Shown piece after piece: positions 37,282 to 47,900 of a DNA stretch of 64,000 bases. How positions within the stretch are numbered: the stretch's first letter is position 1; every line of letters begins with the position of its first letter. The notes beneath the pieces were generated by a model. The model had not been told where the DNA came from and made no database searches. It was given only the letters and a program-made list of their open reading frames with translations. Source of the DNA: Glandiceps talaboti. Its lineage: Eukaryota > Hemichordata > Enteropneusta > Spengelidae. The stretch spans positions 10,043,540 to 10,107,539 of the forward strand of contig NC_135569.1 in assembly GCF_964340395.1 (NCBI RefSeq), in the 5' to 3' direction. The translations under genes and the position numbers were made by a program.

Positions 37282-40200
37282 GTATGTATTAATATGTCCC
37301 ACCATTTCTGTGCAATTTTGCAAAGTTTATCCCTTTTTATGTTTATTCTTGTCAGCATAGCTACTGCACCAACACTGATAAATTATTAGATATTAAAGGA
37401 AGTCAGATATATTTAGTGGCTTTAAAGGGCCGTGTTTCAATCCTGGGTCATCACATTAGTATTTTCTTTAATACTGATTACATGGGATCATTCGTTTGTT
37501 CTGTACCAAGTTTTTCCATAAATTTACCAAACAACTCCTTTTCGCAAATATATTTTAATCTTTTTCTCAGGTGGGTCTTGTGGGTAGGATGATTACCAAC
37601 TAAGTGTGAAGAACAGTTGTCAGGCTGAGGTTATGAAAAAGGTTGTCAAGACAAAATAATAACCCTATGATCTAAGCTGCCAACAATGAGACATGGGAGT
37701 CAAACATTAGTTAGTTTATTTCAGTAAAACAACAAGATCGACAGCACAGATATACAAATAAAAACTGGTACAAATTGTTGAATTACTTGGATAACCCACA
37801 AAGTTAAAGACTTGTTTTCAGTGGGGTCCATAATGGGGTTTAATTAAATATTTACAAAATGAACAAATCAGTGAACTCTGCACCAGTAATTTAATACTTA
37901 TCCAGGTACCTTAACATTGACAATACAGTGTTATTCTGTTTTTGCAAGGTTTCAACAATGTACTGACCATGTGTACACAATTCATTGTTCGTATACAATG
38001 CAATCCCTTGTTCAAATAAATCTCTTTGTTAAAACATTTTAAACAACAACACTCAATGTGACATGTTTACTGAGGGGAAAGTGACCACTCCTAGATGACT
38101 ACTGTATATTTTCATATGTTTTTCAGCACTAGATTGATGTTAGCTATTACACACAAACATTTTTTTCCACAGAAACAAGTCCCACTAACATACTTTATGA
38201 GCAGTCATATTTCTATATTCTGCTGTTGTGAAAGTTGTCAATGACAGTTGAACTGAATACAGTTAGCCGACTGATTAAGTTTTTTACAAGTAGCGTCCGC
38301 TTTCACCTTGCATTGTCAGCCAAATTAAAGTATGTCTGACATGTCCTACACTGTCATTACACCAAATTTTTCATGCGCCCAAAATCTTCTATATAGTGGT
38401 CTGAGGCTAAAATAATGTAAATATGAGTACAGCGTACAAAGCAGGTTAACCGTGACTTCTTAGTTAGAATACAGCTATGTACCTATTGTACAGTCAGTCT
38501 ACTGTTTTGCACTCTTGGTGCACTTTAACCAGAGATAACAAAAAGGATAAGTGCTATTGTTGATATATGCTTCAGTGCTACTATACATCATGAAGTACTG
38601 TAGTAGCTCCTGTGTATGTGTGCAACTTTTAAGAGACCAAAAAGATCAATAAAACCAAGGAAATTTGAGGAATTCATCAGCACAAACCGTATGGAAAAAA
38701 ATGCTATAAACACTCATTGCTACTAGATACCAAATTGTAATCTTCAAAAACTTCCCACGAACAATAATAGACTAGAACAACCTTAAAGATAGCATAGTTA
38801 AAGTTGGATCTCTTGATGCCTTCCATCCAGCTTGACTAAGTGCCTTCTCTATCCGTCAATCATAAATTATGCCAGTTATGTGGTCATATTTATACAGATA
38901 CAGAATGATTACGAGAATACAAACTGTAAAAGTCTAGTATATACATGTAGTCTGTAAGATACAGACATTCAGGCCATGCTATCAGTGGTTAAGAAACCTG
39001 ATAGGGCTGGACAACACGACATATCTTACAGTCAACTATACATGTATCCATTTTCATTTGACTATTATCTCTCTCTCTCCATGTAGTCAAAGGACAATTT
39101 TTTTGCAAAATCTAGGTAAATCTGCGGGTGGACAGTACATGTTGTCAGTACTAGTAATCCATCACACACTGACGGACAGTGGTAATTGGTTACTTAAATT
39201 CAGTTTACTACAACAAACTCAACCTCCAGTTTGAAAGTAAATCACATGAGGACACCATGTTTTTATCAACTCTCCAATAGCGTAAACTAATGCACTTTGT
39301 GATAAGAACAGGATGCTGCTCTACAGCAATCCATTTGACCATATAGCGGAGATGACTGAGATGATCATAGCACATTTACAATAATGTAGGGACTAGACTA
39401 AAAATGTAACAACATACTGTTCTTACAATCTATCCTTGGGGAAAACATTGGGACTGTACTTAGTACTATCTACAACTTTTGGATCTACAGACATGATTGT
39501 CTAACTCTTTCCATGTTCTGGAGCACTCCATCTTTTTGAAGAAAAAAAAATGTTAAATACTTGTCTCAACAGGAAAAGGGCTCAAGGTCGATCAATGATT
39601 TGCAGATGTCATACAGCTCATTTACATAATGTAGACAGTCATGCAGTACTATCTATAATTTTTATCTATGTTTTAATTATCCTGTCATTTGACGTGTCAT
39701 TTTCATTTTCCTGTTCAGGTACACCTAGGGCTATGAAAGTCTGAAGTGTAAATACAGAATTAACAAAATTATAGTGTTTTTGCTCTAGAGTCTAGTATCA
39801 CCGCAAGCAGTGATATGATGCCATTTAACACATCAGGCAAAACTTTGATCACATTTGAACTACTCTTCAGTTTGAAAATATAAAAGAAAAATTCACAACT
39901 TTATCAAGCACTTTAATTTTGGTTTAAAAACTTACTATTGTCATGGCGACCTTACAGTTAAAGACGTGATAACTGTATTTTTGGAAAGCAAACATTTCTT
40001 AGGATAAACTGTGTGAAACTTAAAGAACACAATCTACCCCATGGGAAATCAGTGTCATTTTTTGTCATTTACCGAATGCAATAAATTTTCTCGATGGAAT
40101 TTTTTTCTATTTAAAACAACTTATTGACTAATTCTGCAACATTTTCTTGAATAATCAAGTATCTAACATAACGTACGAATTTATTATGGTAGAGATCAAA

Positions 40201-40465
40201 TTTCAATTAGTACTAAAAAAATTTTAAAGTGTGTAGATTAATTTTAACATTTCCGGCGGTACGTTTTCTCAGAGAAGACTACGAAGTACGAAGGTTGAAG
40301 CGTACTCCACAACTATGTAGCGGTATGCCAAAAATGCCAAACGTCCGGCTTTGACTGCTGTCACAGAGCGGCGCAACAACAAAAACATCTCTCACACTGC
40401 ACTGTCGACATGACATTGTCTTCAGTGCAGTCTGGGTGAGATAAATATCTCGTGTTTAGCATTAC

Positions 40466-40925
40466 CTTTTTAACGGCGGTTTCTGTCGTTCATTCCACTA
40501 TCTCCGTGCGTTCTTCCACAAAAAGTGTGTACACGATTCCAAATTCACACTTGCCGTCTTCGTATTAAATCCTGGCCAAAATTATTTGAATTCGGCGCCT
40601 ATGCTGTCTGTATGATCTGGGGTCTCGGTCACTCTTGATCTCCCAAATCGTCTGCAGAAAAAAGTGGCAACATCGATCATGCTGTAACATGCCTTTTTGC
40701 AAACCACTAAATTCAAAGGCGGTTGGTATCACAAAAAAATGAAATGGGCACTTCAATTGTAACAGGTTTATCTACTGAAAGGTGATAGCTCAAAACAATT
40801 TAGGTAGGAATTCTTACCTTAAACCTTAACTGTGATTTGAGGTAGTATTTCTCAAGAATCTGAAGGATTAAATTTGACCCGCCAGGTCAGATAACAGCGC
40901 CGCCACCGACGGAAATGCACTTTTC
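40466..40925 (-). other. Probable 5' non-coding exons of an unidentified minus-strand gene
   Basis: A CpG-richer patch in an otherwise CpG-poor neighbourhood. On the minus strand, a first block ends at 40,818 with donor AAG|GTAAGA. A second block, 40,651 to 40,466, is bounded by the acceptor TTTTTTCTGCAG and the donor AAAAAG|GTAATG. All three frames of the 186-bp second block contain stops, and its ATG near the donor closes after seven codons. If spliced it is therefore 5' UTR. No coding exon could be recognised to the left, so the gene would need a long first intron. Alternatives are a lncRNA or a plus-strand promoter (a CTGG|GTGAGA donor occurs at about 40,433). Confidence 0.35.
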
Positions 40926-41671
40926 TTAACGTTGAGGGCTATGGTCCAGTAGTAAAGCTATGGAATATACGTACCTCAACCCACCAATTGGAACACTAGA
41001 GCCAACAGTGGTCTTGTATTACCTAAATGACATGCTAAAGTAAACGAAATGCAACTAGCATTGTATGTATAAACCAGACGATTTCAATTCAAAGTACACG
41101 TGTGCGTGTTTCAAATATTTATTCAACTTATTATCGAAAATATTAAACCCATAGTGCTGAACAAGTCTAAATGAGTCCCAGCTAACAACTGGTAAAGCGT
41201 TAACTGGATATTCAGATATAATTGTATATAATTATTTAGATACAAAAATATGTTGGTTACTAAAAATACTGTAACGTTACCCTGGGTATCTCTAAGAATG
41301 TTCTCGATCAACAAAGCATGAAGTTAATAACGGAGTAATTACAATATATCCTACTGGACTTCTTGTTGTTTTTGCATGGTAACAGTTTCGTGTCATGTCT
41401 TGGACGACTGGTGACAGGTGGTTGATATTAAAACATGTGACGGAGTTGTTAAAACTTACCAGGGACGTATAAACAGATACGTCCCTGAACTTATGTGATA
41501 CAAGAATGTTACCCGCCAAGTGACGTGGTTCGGCCCCCTCCCAAAAAAGATCAGTATACAATCACATTGGATCATTTAGATAACATTCACACACGGACAG
41601 AGACAAAACGAAGAACGAAATACGATAAAGTCTACATAAGTTCAGATTTTGGATTCAGTTCGACTCCATTA
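40926..41671 (-). other. Spacer and probable 3' UTR of the small membrane-protein gene
   Basis: A minus-strand AATAAA at 41,118-41,123 is a candidate poly(A) signal about 550 nt after the stop codon. A GGGACGTAT...ATACGTCCC inverted repeat lies at 41,462-41,487, next to a donor-like CCTG|GTAAGT. A 61-codon plus-strand open frame here (41,495-41,680) is antisense and not supported. Confidence 0.35.
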
Positions 41672-41896
41672 TTAGGCTGAGCTGAGTTCTTCTTTATCGA
41701 CCATCTTTCTAGCACACCACTCCGGCCACTGGACAATTTTCAGAACAAGATTGGAGATATCTTTGCATATTTCAATACACACTCCGAATGGTAGACATAG
41801 AACATAAAATGAAGCAAATAATAAACCTACTGGCCAGGCTACAAATATGATAACAATAAGCCAGAATATAGCCCATAACCATTGTTTGTCTGCCAT
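41672..41896 (-). CDS. Small membrane protein, 74 residues, unknown function
   Basis: The start is the ATG at 41,896, in good context (A at -3, G at +4). The in-frame GTG six bases upstream is not needed. The stop is TAA at 41,672-41,674. After MADKQWLW comes a long hydrophobic stretch (about residues 7-41) broken by Pro22 and Pro36, which suggests two short membrane helices or a re-entrant hairpin. An amphipathic segment (about 43-56) and a charged tail (KKMVDKEEL-like, ending SSA) follow. Cysteines at 34, 40, 44 and 61 could be lipidated. Tryptophans cluster at 6, 8, 12 and 21. The frame is in a single exon, with an acceptor (TTATTTCAG) at about 42,000 that would place the start in exon 2 of a spliced transcript. 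Composition and layout look like a real conserved small protein. I have a faint impression of similar uncharacterised proteins in aquatic animals but cannot name a family. Confidence 0.65.
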   Translation of the reverse strand: MADKQWLWAIFWLIVIIFVAWPVGLLFASFYVLCLPFGVCIEICKDISNLVLKIVQWPEWCARKMVDKEELSSA

Positions 41897-42200
41897 CGTC
41901 ACGTCTCACACTTTTCTTATAAGACAAAGAAACTTAAAGGTTATTCTTCGAATTCTTCAGAAGACACTGGTCGTTTTCCTTATCTGTTGTCTGGTTCTGA
42001 AATAAAAATTGAGGGTATTTTGTAACTGAATAGTTCTAGACTTTAAGATACGTCGTGTTGCTCCGCCCTCACCGGCCGCACCGATGTGCGAGGGCGCCCC
42101 GTCACGGCGGCGTACCTTGCAGCCAAGAAAAGTTCGTGTTTAATCATTAATCATGTTAATCATCAACGTGAACGTTATTATAAACTTATATTGTTCAGCT
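41897..42200 (-). promoter_or_regulatory. Candidate 5' UTR and CpG-rich promoter of the 74-residue protein gene
   Basis: Reading on the minus strand, acceptor TTATTTCAG|AACCAG at about 42,000 precedes the start codon by about 100 nt. A donor CAAG|GTACGC at 42,115/42,116 sits in a CpG-dense block (42,050-42,115). A second possible first exon ends with CCAG|GTGAGA at about 42,889. Either could be the untranslated first exon. RNA evidence would decide. Confidence 0.35.
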
Positions 42201-44581
42201 TGAACGAACAAATAATAATCATACAACCACGTCATGGTCATGGACAAATTTCAAAGGTCGAATTTCTAGGGTTCTAGATAAAGTCGATTTCTCTGAATCA
42301 AACTATTACCAGTACAAATGTTTACAAATTGATATAGACATCGAAACTGACGGAAAGCCCCTACGGTATATATACCAGAAGATAACCCTTTCGTTGATTC
42401 ACCCGATGCTCTCCCAGAAATTTTCGCCTATGGCTTCCGTCGACAGGCTGGGGGAGGGGGGGACCAGAAAAAACTGGCGAGGGTAGAGGGCGGATATTTG
42501 TATGTGTAATTCGTTTGATTAGAAATGTAGACAATCTATATACCGTTGATAACTATACAAATACAAATTGTTCAAGTTGTATAACAAGTTTAACATGCAC
42601 ACAGCCATGCACGGTAACATCTTGGGTGTACATGTCCGAGACAAGTCACATAGTATCAACTTTACAATGATGTAATAATATTACGTCAACATAACTGTAA
42701 ATGCGCATTTGTATATCAAATTGTCATTAGGCCTACTACGTACCTATCTACAACTTTTACGAGGATTTAGAACATGTCTCCTTACATAAATTTACGCTAA
42801 CTCAGAGACATTAATACCAACAAGAGGGTGCTTGGACAAACCTTGAGACCACGTCTATAGATAGGCATCTCACCTGGTATCTAGTCACCAGTACGCATCG
42901 CATACAGAACAGGTGGAAAGAGACTCCAATTCTTAGACGATCAGAGAAATTAAATCTTCCAGCTTCACCCCTGGTTCAAAGCTACGCTTGAAGCGATATC
43001 ATCATAACTGACTGGGCAAACTATATGTACATCATATCATAGCAACATATCGCGATAGTTAGAATGTGACACGGTTACGTCACCATAATATTGTGTGTAA
43101 ACAGATCTCGCTGTGGGGAGGATACCAAGATGAGCAAAGGCTCTATTTTCACTCGGACTGACAGAGGTGGAATTCTAGAAGATGAAATATTGTCACCGAT
43201 ATTGTCCAAATAATAACGAATAATGTGTCATTTGATAACATAGATCTTGGAGTTCATGACAGAAAGTACACTGTACTTAATTATGTTTTAATGAAAATTA
43301 ATTCAAAATTTAAAGTAAAATATTCTTTGCAGTATGGAGATAGGTGAGCTGTCAAAGTTGATCTCTCTACTTCTATTTCTACTCGACTCGTCCTCTGTAT
43401 TAAATAGTTACATTTTGTTTTGATCACAGCTCTCCAAAATCGGCAATCAAGCAGAACTGAATATATAAACAAATACAGTTTTATGTATCATAATATAGTA
43501 AGCAATTAAAATAAAACTACTACAGATATAGCTGCAATAATTTTAGCTCTGTTTTTATTCACAATACTTTTTATTCTTTTTTATATTTTATTTTGTGACT
43601 CAACATTTTTCGTTTTACTTTTTTATTTTTTACGCGGTTTGTTTAGAAAAATACAGAAAAACAAACTTCTAGCAGAGGACCGAGAGTGACAGAGTGAAAC
43701 TGCTACAGTACTGCATCTACTACAGGTAGTAAGATCTAGTAAGATAGAATCTAACAAGGGGTTGATCTCTACATCAGATTGGAGACAGATTGGGAATGTT
43801 GTCGTCGGGGTTGCCTTCTGTATAAAAGTGGTATGTATGAATATATTATAATATATGTTATGTAATACAAATAATGTAATTGTAATGAATGACACTCTTG
43901 GGCATGTAATAAGTAACATGATAGTGTTTGTTATCAATAGTGTACACAACTGATAAACTACATGTAAGAGTCTACAGCACAAAGACGTATAGTGTTGCCT
44001 GGATTGAGGATACCAATGATACAAACTTTCAAACTGATGTTGCAATGAATAAGCATCATCTACATAAACTCTGCATACTTGCTTGATACTTGGAATAATT
44101 TTGTAATAACTTTTGTCTATATACTAGCAGTAAAACTGGTAATGATATACTTTCTATTTCATTCATACAAGGAAGATGGAGTAAAAGTAGTAATATCATT
44201 CATATTCATAATATTATATTCTATCTATACATATATGATTATGAGTCACTAAAAAAATATGTGGAATATATTAAATTGTGATGGAAAGATTACCAATGAA
44301 ACAGCAACCGATAAGATTTCAGTGGCTATCTGAACTTCTGGATCTATACTGTCATTGCATCACACATTGACTGAATTATGAATTATCATTGGGGGCGCCC
44401 TTCTTTGTTTTTTGTTTATAATTAGCCCTCTTTGGTGTAAGTTGGCAAGGTCGAGCAATATACAGACATATAAGAAGAGCTCTGACTACTACTAATATAC
44501 TCATATTTCACACTTATTCCATTCAAATGCTAGTATGTTCTGAAGAAGCAAATATTTTTTTTGAAATTCATGTTCTTCATG
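42201..44581. other. Intergenic; no gene called
   Basis: Between the small gene and the DDX55 3' end. Contains a plus-strand 27-codon open frame at 43,130-43,213 in fair start context (begins MSKGSIFTRT) that I cannot support as a gene. A 140-codon minus-strand open frame at 43,623-44,045 is rich in Leu/Ile/Thr/Cys, has no domain and lies beyond the DDX55 poly(A) candidate. Both are left uncalled. Confidence 0.4.
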
Positions 44582-44972
44582 TTTATTCTAAAATGTAGGA
44601 TTGTAAACATATTTCAAAACATTTTTCTCCCTACATTCATACGATATACATGTATTTACAATTTGGTAATTTTCATACCATGACCAGAGGTCAGAGGTCA
44701 TAGATTGACCTCAGAGACTAAACTGACCTGGTGCCACAAAAATATATTTGAATAGCAGAGTAAATAACATCTTTCTGATAAATGTTCATTTAAATCCTCT
44801 GGAAAACCAATTAAAAGTTTTGATGAACATAAGAAAATTGTTTTTGTGACATTCATATCAGAATTTCTTTCTTCACACCCCTGATTCTTCAATAGAACGA
44901 TCCACAGCAGAATGTTGGAGACTGTGATCAATCCATTGTCCAATAAATATAGGGGTGATGACAGGAGCTGTA
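44582..44972 (-). other. DDX55: DDX55 3' UTR with candidate poly(A) signal
   Basis: The first minus-strand AATAAA after the stop codon is at 44,582-44,587, giving a 3' UTR of about 390 nt. Within it, 44,688-44,729 carries four nuclear-receptor half-sites, two of them as a perfect DR1 (AGGTCAGAGGTCA, 44,688-44,700). Confidence 0.5.
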
Positions 44973-47900
44973 TTAATCTTCAAACTGTTCATTAAATTCG
45001 TCTTTGGAAATCTGAAATGAGACAATGAAACATATGATTGATATGTGCATGGTACAAAAACCTAACAGTAACTATGGAAACCCAAATAAAACTTTGTTTC
45101 TTAGCACAATTTATACAACCCTCAGGAGTGACTTAAACTTCACATTTGCTTAGTTATTTTTGGTTAAGATTATTCTCCTTAGAGACAACACAACTTGTCC
45201 AGTGTGAACCCATAAGTGATTGAGACATAAATAACATTCATGTCTTGTCATGTGCCTATGTAATTTTCTGTTTATAAGTCATGGTGTAAGTTGGCTATGT
45301 ATTTGGACACTCACTGAACTGTAAATAAAGATTCACACACAAGTTCTCTTCTTCAAGTTTTGATCAAAAAACAGACATGTTTTGAACAAATTATTTGTCC
45401 TTCTTCAGTGTCTGACATTCCACCAACCTACAGTGACATTATCACAGAAGATGGACAGTTAGATGTACATTAAACTGACAAGTACTTTCCCCTCAATTTT
45501 AATATACATATCAAGGCTAACCTTTCTCACACCTCTAGTTTACTCAACACCTCCAGCAAATTTGGATCATTCTGTCAGATCACAGACAATTCAGTTCCTT
45601 GTCTGTGGTCAGATTCAGTTAGACACTGAAGAAGGACAAATGATTTGTTCAAAACATGTCTGTTTCTCATCGAAAGTTGAAGAAGAGAACTTGTGAATAC
45701 ATCTTAGTGCTTCTATGATAAATATAAACAATTTTGTGAGAATAAATGTCCATGGACTCTGGGTTCATCCTTAGCAATGAAATTTCTACTCACAGGATTA
45801 AAAAATTTCTTGGAATCTGATGAAATGTCAGCAACATTTTGGATTCACTTCCAGGAAATGTTTTGACTCTGTGAGTTGAAATGTCATTACTAAGTATAAA
45901 GTGTTGTAAAATAAAGAACTTCCTCCTTTTTTCTCTTACCTTTCCTGTCTTTAGTTTCTTCATTAATCTTATGTCTTTGGCAAGATCTTCTAAATCTTCT
46001 TGATCAAACTATGAATAGTGAAAAATACAAACAGTAAATGTATTCATTAATTTAGACATTAGAACTGCACTAGCTGCAAATGGAACTTTTTTTTTTGAAA
46101 CTGTTTTGTTAGTTATTATATGACTTGCCCCTAATATCATACAATCTGCATAGTATTAAATCACCACTGGGTGAATGTTTTTTAGTGTTGCTAGAGTACC
46201 TGGTGTAAACCTGTGTGATTTGGTAGAGTCTAACTCAGCAAATCCTTCTTACATACAGATCTAGGAAATTTTTAATTATTAAACCCGGCCGACTCTGTAG
46301 TTTGAATCCTGACTGCAATGGTAAATACAGTAGCACATGGGCTAACTGGTTGGCCACCAACAATCCTGAAAGTTGGTTACATTCTCAGGAAGTCAAAGCA
46401 TCCTGCTAACTTTGTTTCAGATTATGTACTTCTTAGGAACTAACAGAGTTGTTCTAGCCATATTTTGTTGACTGGTTCAAGTACTGCCAAGTGATGTTTA
46501 GCTTTCATGTAGGGCGCCCTCTTGTGACACATTTTTGAAAACGACAACAGAATGGGTAACCCAAATAAGGTGTGTTTGCATGAATTGAAAGACATGTCTA
46601 TGCAGCACTACAGAAATGAACTTGTTCATATGATTTGTGGTTGTTTGTATTTACAAACCTGTTGTTTTCGTTTCTTTGCCCGTTCTTTCCTCGATTTCCT
46701 TTCTTGTTTCCTTCTCTTTTGATCTTTCTGTTTGGACCATGCTGTTTTATCCTGTTGATAAACAAATAGGTAAAATTATAGAGTGGTGACACCTAAATAT
46801 AGCCACCATAATTAAAGATATTATTCCCTAATATTTTTCTTCATTCAGCCTAGGAAAATACAACTGACCTAAGGGGCCTTGTCACTACAAGTTGCTAGAT
46901 GAGAAGTAACAACCCCTTAGGTCATGAGTATTTTCCGGCTGAATGAAGAAAACTATTGGGAATACAATTACACTATCGCCGGTAATATTTTTAAAAATCA
47001 GGAAAAGTAATGGCAATTTTGAGCATTTTGACTCATATTTTGAACACAGTAGAACCAGTGACATAGACATGCGTTGTCGTGACATAGACGTACGTTGTCT
47101 TGACGTAGAGTATATACTGTTACCTTGAACTGTTTTCGTTTTTCTGCATACTCTTCTTCTTGCTTCTTGATTTTTTCTTGTCGTTGTTTTTCTCTTGACT
47201 TGTCTCTAAGTGAATGAAAATCAACTTATTGTTACACCTTATTTTGACTAATTACCAGAAATGTACATTGTGATCACATACAAGAGGGTATTTTAATCAC
47301 TACTTATTTTTCTGTTTTTGTTGTCCAGCAAAATAATTGAAAATACGTCTTCAGCAACAATTTTCAGACTTTAGTTTTTTAATCAGTTGGATCCATAACA
47401 ATTGCATGTGATCATTCTTTTGTTCTGCACCAACTTTTCCTTTAAAGGGGCACAAGCTGAGTTTATATGTGTTTAGGCGTAGTTTTTACTGTATATTTAA
47501 AAGGTACTCACAGTATTGTACTTACTGAAGTACACTTAACCATCACTTGCAATTAACTGAACTCAAACCTGGTATTAAGATATAACCCATAAACAATCCC
47601 ATACATAATTTATGGTATGTACCAAAAAATGTTCAGGTAATCCCTAGTATGCAATCAACTGTTCTAACAATGCCAGAAGACAATCATAATGTCATAGAAG
47701 GTATGCATCAACATTATACTGGAATGTGGTTTTATTTAAGTATTTTCACTTGAGTAAAAAACTTATAAACTCAGCTTGTGCCACTTTAATCCCAGACAAT
47801 AGTTTTCACATCTAAATTTAATCTGACTCTGGACAACATCTTTCCAAACTAAAGTCAAGACAGATAGCTTTGTTGACCTACTTGTATTTTAGACCGTTGA

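Larger units (their letters stand above)
36236..40465. other. No gene seen
   Basis: AT-rich non-coding DNA with a hAT-MITE fragment and an AAT microsatellite (separate entries). A possible minus-strand micro-exon (39,926-39,962, open for 12 codons, ending at GTAAGT) has a weak acceptor and is not called. Confidence 0.45.

Noticed and set aside
39926-39962. Micro-exon on the minus strand ending at GTAAGT
   Set aside because: Acceptor tract is weak and no neighbouring exon in phase was found.
41495-41680. 61-codon plus-strand frame that looks protein-like
   Set aside because: Antisense to the 3' part of the small membrane-protein gene and its 3' UTR, with no splice or promoter evidence.
41897-41902. 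Upstream GTG as start of the small membrane protein
   Set aside because: GTG is not an expected animal start and the ATG six bases later has a good context.
43130-43213. 27-codon plus-strand small frame in fair start context
   Set aside because: Too short to support without homology or RNA; kept only as a remark.
43623-44045. 140-codon minus-strand open frame, the longest simple frame outside repeats
   Set aside because: Biased Leu/Ile/Thr/Cys composition, no domain, poor context, beyond the DDX55 poly(A) candidate. Likely chance.
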